NCBI GenBank assembly: GCA_973895155.1
Contig: OZ316897.1
Span: 4,092,001-4,156,000, forward strand
DNA from: Marsupella aquatica
Taxonomy: Eukaryota > Marchantiophyta
Length of the DNA stretch: 64,000 nucleotides
Direction: 5' to 3'
The notes under the pieces are model-generated. The model was not told where the DNA came from. It did not search any database and saw only the letters and a list, made by a program, of their open reading frames with translations. How positions within the stretch are numbered: the first letter of the stretch is position 1; the number at the start of each line of letters is the position of its first letter. The translations under genes were made by a program, and so were the position numbers. Shown here one piece after another: positions 58,815 through 64,000 of this stretch.

Positions 58815-59345
58815 ATGCTGCAGTCCTTTGACATGAATCAAAAATCTCATCGTCAAATGATGATGGAGCGCATTGCACGTGCAAAGGTTATGAACCGAAA
58901 CATGATATGGAGTCAAGCTGAAGACCTGATACCCGGTCTTCAGGACGATATTGTCGAGAAATATATTTGGCCATTAGTCAAAGAGTTTTTCCACTGTCTT
59001 GGGAATTTGTCGGATACTACGATTAAAAATCGGGTCATTGACTTGATCGCCATTCGAACAGTCAGTAAGAAGTGGTGCCACATAGTTACTTATAGTAGTA
59101 CTTGGGCGACGGTCACCTTGGTAGCTTACGACTTCACTGATAGACCAGGATATGAATCGCTTCGAAGGCATTTGACTTCATGGAGTGTAGCATTCAGATT
59201 TACAGAATCCATCAGAACTCTCCTACCGCTGGACATTCTGGGTGGATTTGAAGGATCTAAACTTGACACGTTTAGGAACCTTTGGTTTTGGTTAGATGAA
59301 AATGAGCGAGAAGATTGGGTCAGGATAAACATTCCTAAAATGTAA
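58815..59345 (+). CDS. F-box-like 'IWP' family protein, paralogue C (176 aa, or 170 from the second ATG)
   Basis: ATG-to-TAA frame; the second ATG (58,833) gives a start MNQKSHRQ resembling that of B and may be the real one, because the six codons before it follow an acceptor-like TTATGCTGCAG. It contains IPGLQDDIVEKYIWPLVKEF (near residue 38) and RTVSKKWCHIVTYSSTWATV (near residue 76), the best match in the group to the pattern V..KW...V...S.W. The C-terminal part has LLPLDILGGFEGSKLDTF and WFWLDENEREDW. Like A and B it is probably a SKP1-binding adaptor or a relative that has lost that role. It is followed after a palindrome and an acceptor-like TTTCAG by the large ParB/methylase-like unit. 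Confidence 0.65.
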   Translation: MLQSFDMNQKSHRQMMMERIARAKVMNRNMIWSQAEDLIPGLQDDIVEKYIWPLVKEFFHCLGNLSDTTIKNRVIDLIAIRTVSKKWCHIVTYSSTWATVTLVAYDFTDRPGYESLRRHLTSWSVAFRFTESIRTLLPLDILGGFEGSKLDTFRNLWFWLDENEREDWVRINIPKM

Positions 59346-59353
59346 TTTGGCAC

Positions 59354-59371
59354 AACGCGACCATGCGCGTG
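59354..59371. promoter_or_regulatory. 18-bp palindrome between ORF C and the large coding unit
   Basis: AACGCGACCATGCGCGTG. A GTTAGT donor-like word starts at its right end and a TTTATCTCTGTTTCAG acceptor-like word lies just before the next ATG, so the site is either intergenic or at the 5' edge of a short leader intron. Confidence 0.6.
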
Positions 59372-60707
59372 TTAGTATTTTATAATAAACGTTTAACTTT
59401 CAATATTTATCTCTGTTTCAGAATGGATCCTACCGGAACCTCAAAGCGGAAAAGAGACTCGTCTAAAGCTGCTTCTCGAAAGAAAACCAAGACAAAAATG
59501 ACTCCCGCGGAGACATCCATACTTGCATATCGAGGAAAGTCAATCAGAGAGAGAACAACGGAGACAAAGAGTATCCATCTCTTTGAATCGACTGAGATAT
59601 CCGATTTTGGAATAGTCGTTCGCAATGGGGCTGTCCGTCTTGTGGTGGCAAGAAATGATAAAACTACAGTTTTGGAGAGATCAAAAATTCTCGGGTGTTT
59701 CTTTGAGAAGAACATGAAAGTTAAAGAGTGTACAAAGGGATTGGTTCTGCTAGTCAGCGACGACTAGCAGGAAGACAAAATAAGCATTTGTTTGGATCGA
59801 ACGCAATATGTAACCTTCAATCAGCCCAGAATCGATGATCTTCTAGGTGCAAGGCACGCCTTGGAAAAGGTTACTAGTGTGGGATATCCTTCCGATCTAG
59901 AGGCATCAACGGGAGATTTGATTTGTCAATACATTATTGACGTACTTGAGTTCCAGAGAGTTCCTTTCAACCAGGGATTTCGCTTGGGAAAGGCCCCGCC
60001 AGTGAGCAAGGTTGAAGTATACTCGGCGGAGAATCTTCCGAAAGTAATTACCTCAGCGAATGTCGGGGCTCTGTTCGATTCTTTCCTCAAAGAATATAGT
60101 GCTGTGAATATATTTAACAGCAAGTCATTTTTTGTTGAGACATCACGTTGTCATCTTGCACCGGACCACATCAAGTGCCAAGAGTGGAATCAGGATTACA
60201 CAGATAGGCTAAAGAATTCACTCCTCTCTCATTCGGCTATAAAGTTCGAGAAGCGATGCTGCTTTTTAGTCCCTGTGAAGTGGGTTCAGTCGGAGGCCGA
60301 CAGAGATCCCGACTACAATGGGACGCCCTACAATTCATCGCCAAAGGAGGAGGACATTATGACCAGTCATTTCTGGATACTCAAAGGCCAGCACACAATA
60401 ATGGCGTACAAATTGCTGAGAGAGGACGACAAAGTCAGCCAAGTTGTACGAGATGCTTGCGATACTGTAGAAGCTGTAATGTTTTGGGCAACGCTCAACA
60501 ACGACAATAATGTTCATTTGATGGGATTATCGAAAGCTCTGAACCACTGTCATCAAACATCAATGGAAGAAGGACAGTTTCTCACCATTGTACGATAGTG
60601 TCGTAATATCTGGAACTCATTTGGGCGGCCTGGATCACATTATCGTCATCCAAATTGGAAGGTATATAAATAATCCTCTTCGATCATATTATCGTATAAA
60701 CTTTTGT

Positions 60708-60725
60708 CACGCGAACGGTCACGTC
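60708..60725. promoter_or_regulatory. Palindrome-like site inside intron 1
   Basis: CACGCGAACGGTCACGTC within the 60,662-60,760 intron of the large unit. Confidence 0.55.
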
Positions 60726-62507
60726 AAGCTTAGAATTGTCATGTTTCCATTGTTTTTCAGGTATTTATGAGAGCTACAAGTTTTGTTTGCCCATGGGCTC
60801 AAATGGGGAAGAACGAAATGATGAAATTTGGAGAATTGGCTCCGTTTCTCTTTACAATGGAGGACGAAACATTCAAGAAGTGGATGAAGGTCTACGAACT
60901 ATCAAGGACATGAGAGCTTGTAATTTACAATGGAATTTTACAGAGGGACGCCGTCAAAATTGTGGATAATCCGTGTGCTTATCATCTTCTGAAGAAGACG
61001 TTTCGTTCTTGTCAAGGGTGCTCAAACTTGGTTCTTCGAAAGGCAGCGGAATATATGTTGAGCAGAAGATTGTCTATACTCAAAAACCAAAGCATCAAAG
61101 TGAAATCTGGGAAGGCGAGGAAGTCCTCTGAGGCTCCAGTGTTGTCAACGACCAGCATGAGTTTGGAGCAATTATGTATAAAGAAGAAGACAAAAGTTGA
61201 GTTTGAGATTTTATTATTGAGTAAACTCAACGGGGAAACATCCACCCGGACGGAGCTGAAAAGTTTGACAGATTCAGCGCAGAAATTGCGGGTCAAAAGA
61301 ATGATTGATCGCTTTAAGCTTGACAAGATGGTGCTGAAGCAGTTGAGAGATGCGTTGAGTGGTTATCTAAAGAAGTGCTTAAATATAAATATTAGTAATG
61401 ATAATTTGTTGAAGGAGATTGACCCTATATTCTACAGGTTGGTGGAAGGAATACAGAAATCAGTTGATAGTCAAGGAAACCAACTAGTGCGGCCGGTCGG
61501 TGAGAGGCTGAAATTGCGATCCCTACAGGATATACAAAATGTTGGGTTTGCAGATTGTATCATAGGTGAAGACAAGAACCTTGCGAGCTTGATTTATTTT
61601 GATCCCTCATCAATGGGAGATTTGCGTCCGCCAAATTTCTCATTCTATGAGGGGTTATTTCGTGCTACTAGCGAGATAGGGGCAAAACCACACCATGTGG
61701 TTATTATTGTAGCCTCTCCCATTGAGTCTTACTTAATCAAACGGGAATTAGGGAAGTACACACACTACGTTGCTGTCGATAGCCATTATATTCAGAAGAG
61801 GCCGAAGGAGAAGAAGCTTATTGTAACCTACGCTTTTCACAGCTTGGCCTTCAGCACAATGGGCGATCCACAAGCCCTCGAGTTCCAATTGGTCTCCAAA
61901 TATCAGATTGAGAAGATAGTCAATTTTGAAGAGAGCGGCGAGTTCACGACACCTTCCCCAGAAAAGATACTTCCATTCTTTGAAAGTATTGTTAGTCAAT
62001 TCGTCCAATGTGGGGAATGGGCTATATGCTTCGGTGAGGGAACAAACTTGATCCAGTGCTTAATGGTAAGTTTTGAGATTTATATTTTGGGGTTTCGATT
62101 TTAAGATTATTTAGATTATTATATTCTCAATTAATGGCTTTTTTACAGGATGCTGGATCCTATGTAAAATATTACTGCCCTGTAGCAACGCATAGGGAGT
62201 TGTCTTGTTTCTTGCAACACACCACGGCGACAATTGATACAACGCTGTCATTGATTGACCCAGTACGGGCTAGTATAGAAAAATGTATAGATAAATTAAT
62301 GAAGTACCGTCCATCCGTAACTGCTCTCAGGGCTGATGTTTTGGATGTCCTCCACGAACAACATATCCCTGATAATATTTGTAATCAATTATTGCAAGAG
62401 TATGCACTCTCTGAAGATTCCGATCGATTGTACATTCGACCAACGAAGTACCCTAGTGGGCCAATCCAAGGTAAGTTACTTTTGAAACCTCTTACTTTTT
62501 ATTGCGT

Positions 62508-62525
62508 CACACGAACATGCGCGTG
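62508..62525. promoter_or_regulatory. Palindrome-like site inside intron 3 (first)
   Basis: CACACGAACATGCGCGTG within the 62,471-62,598 intron. Confidence 0.55.
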
Positions 62526-62546
62526 GATATTCATAACATTTCTTTT

Positions 62547-62564
62547 CACGCAAATATGCGCGTG
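62547..62564. promoter_or_regulatory. Palindrome-like site inside intron 3 (second)
   Basis: CACGCAAATATGCGCGTG, with 6-bp dyad ends, 39 bp after the first site in the same intron. Confidence 0.6.
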
Positions 62565-62879
62565 AGTCATTCTTATCAAATGATCTGATTTTATTCAGAT
62601 CAAGTCGACTGCGGCTTCAATGTTGAGGATGCAGGGAGCAATGGTGATGCGGATGGTGAGGGGGAAGGTGACGCGGATGGGGATGTCAATGACCAAGATC
62701 CAGAGTGGATGACCGATACGCAGAACGACGTCGGAGATTCCGACAATAGAGGAGATGAAGAGAGTGACGGAGAGGAGATGAAGGACGCTGAGGACGCTGA
62801 TGAAGAGGACGAGGAGATGGAGGGTTCCAAGGACGCTGAGGACTCTGATGAAGAGGCCACACAGGAGCCTCGACATGAG

Positions 62880-63720
62880 GTGGACCAAGAGGAGGCGGCC
62901 CGGCAGGAGGAGGCCAAAGAGGAGGCGGCCCGGCAGGAGGCGGCCCAACAGGAGGAGGCCAGGCTGGAGGAGGCCAGGCTGGAGGAGGCCCGGCAGGAGG
63001 CGGCCCGGCAAGAGGAGCTTCAAAAGAAGGAAGCGGCCCGGCAGGAGGCGGCCCGGCAAGAGGATCTTCAAAAGAAGGAGGCGGCCCGGCAGGAGGAGGC
63101 GTCCCGACAAGAGGCGGCCCGGCAAGAGGAGCTTCAAAAGAAGGAGGTTAAGAAGAAAAAGGCAGCAGCTAGAAAAGCAACTGCCGCGAAGAAGAAGGAG
63201 AAAGCCCAGGCGGAGAAAGCGGATGCCGAGAAAGCCCAGGCTGAGGAAGCCCAGGCGGAGAAAGCCCAGGCGGAGAAAGCCCAGGCTGAGAAAGCGGAGG
63301 CTGAGAAAGCGGAGGCTCAGAAAGCGGAGGCCGAGAAAGCCCAGGCTCAGAAAGCGGAGGCTGAGAAAGCCCAGGCGGAGAAAGCCCAGGCGGAGAAAGC
63401 GGAGACTGAGAAAGCCCAGGCGGAGAAAGCCCAGGCGGAGAAAGCCCAGGCTGAGAAAGCCCAGGCTGAGAAAGTGGAGGCTGCGAGAGTCCTTTTAGTG
63501 ATAGAGGAAAATAGGGCCAAGGCGGAGAGTGAGGCGGCTGAGAGGCTGCTGGCCGAGAGGATGGCGGACAAGACCGCAAGACCGGAGAGGGTGGAGGCGG
63601 AGAAGTTGGAGGCGGAAAAGGTTGATTCCGCAAGACTGGAGAGAGAAGAAGCCGCAAGACTGGAGGCAACGAGGAAGGAGGCCGAGAGGGCCAAGGATCT
63701 TTCGCTTATTCCTGAGGCAC
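62880..63720 (+). repeat. Coding minisatellite for a long charged helix
   Basis: Inside exon 4 of the large unit. First come Ala/Arg/Gln/Glu units (AARQEE, then ELQKKEAARQEA, repeated), then about 20 pentapeptide units of the AEKAQ/AEKAE type encoded by a 15-nt repeat (GAGAAAGCCCAGGCG). It is preceded by a very acidic Asp/Glu-rich stretch (about 62,640-62,870). The 5-residue E/K alternation is typical of single stable alpha-helices rather than classic heptad coiled coils. The reading frame is preserved through the whole repeat. Confidence 0.8.
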
Positions 63721-64000
63721 AACGTCTACCAAAAATAAGGCTGAATTTGAAGAAGCCTTCTTCACCCTCAGTTGCAGTTAAGAAGAAAATATTAGACTAT
63801 TTTCTTCGCCCGGAGTTTGAATTTAATGATCCACCCTTAAGTACGGTCTCGTTGGATGATTGGAATAAATATTCACCGGAGCAGCTTTGAGTCCAGGCAG
63901 TCCTTGCTTTGCAATATTGGAAGGGTCTTTTGATTACCGAGGAGAAGACTGCCACTGCATCCAGAATGGAGACAATCATCAATAATGTCCGCTTTTCCGA

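Larger units (their letters stand above)
59423..64000 (+). pseudogene. Large four-exon unit: ParB/Srx-like GQHT segment plus DNA-methyltransferase-like segment (in-frame stops)
   Basis: Exons 59,423-60,661, 60,761-62,065, 62,149-62,470 and 62,599 to beyond the window join in phase through GT-AG introns of 99, 83 and 128 nt. At least 1,420 codons follow. Segments: a bipartite NLS-like basic start (KRKRDSSKAASRKKTKTK); a region with FWILKGQHTIMAYKLL (near residue 320), like the 'GQHR/T..A' core of ParB/Srx-type domains, followed by CRNIWNSFGRP; a segment with IYFDPSS (61,601) and then SPEKILPFFESIV and AICFGEGT (62,027), the order of motif IV (DPPY) and motif I (FxGxG) in permuted N6/N4 MTases. 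DPPY is altered to DPSS, so activity is doubtful. Stops are at codons 115 (TAG), 392 (TAG), 464 (TGA) and 1386 (TGA), each one C-to-T step from CAG or CGA. Stop 115 could be removed by a 51-nt in-phase GT-AG segment. Pseudogene, readthrough and editing are all possible. Confidence 0.5.

Noticed and set aside
59423-64000. A non-standard nuclear genetic code as explanation for the in-frame stops
   Set aside because: Both TAG and TGA would have to be sense, yet the F-box-like ORFs end normally at TAG and TAA, the 180-aa gene ends at TGA, and the copia element shows the same C-to-T stop (before YKGRLV) in clear decay.

Overview
The window is nuclear DNA of a eukaryote, most likely a plant of the seed-free lineages (bryophyte, lycophyte or fern grade) or a close relative. 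The evidence is a plant-type Ty1/copia element, fragments of plant CACTA-class (DUF4218 and Tnp1/En/Spm-like) transposons, a plant-type LINE 3' end, hAT-like MITEs and spliceosomal GT-AG introns. The introns that can be modelled well are short (about 56 to 128 nt), with one exception of about 790 nt. The species assignment is inference. No rRNA, tRNA or CRISPR array was recognised.

Layout. 1-25 kb is gene-poor, mostly single-copy DNA. It begins with the 3' part of an aromatic and proline-rich protein gene (1-843). It also holds a His-rich small ORF (4.1 kb, minus), a dead LINE fragment (7.3 kb), purine-rich and other minisatellites (8-12 kb), and two small intron-containing genes on the minus strand that are too fragmented to show as long ORFs (17.5 kb and 22.4-23.5 kb). 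A very GC-rich island built from a 215-bp duplication lies at 24.5-25.0 kb. 25-50 kb is transposon-dominated and AT-rich. It contains a complete but decayed copia retrotransposon (26,953-33,631; 144-bp LTRs, 5-bp target duplication, 2% LTR divergence), decayed CACTA-type coding fragments (37.2-38.0 kb and 48.9-50.2 kb), two copies of one MITE family in opposite orientation (36.7 and 46.2 kb), and many minisatellites.

48.5-64 kb is different in character. It carries dozens of copies of an 18-bp dyad-symmetric, CpG-rich motif (type CACGCGAC-NN-GTCGCGTG) in tandem arrays, between ORFs and inside introns. Embedded in this are a 180-aa single-exon gene (51.5 kb), three tightly packed paralogous ORFs with an F-box-like 'IWP...W' signature (57.6-59.3 kb), and a four-exon coding unit of at least 1,420 codons (59.4 kb to the window end). 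That unit joins a ParB/Srx-like GQHT segment, a divergent permuted DNA-methyltransferase-like segment and a long charged helix. Its splice junctions are all canonical and in phase, but it has four in-frame stops, each one C-to-T change from CAG or CGA. The motif clustering around this unit is the most interesting signal in the window.

Most other features are independent remnants. A shared function is only suggested, by inference, for the 57.5-64 kb cluster and its palindromes.
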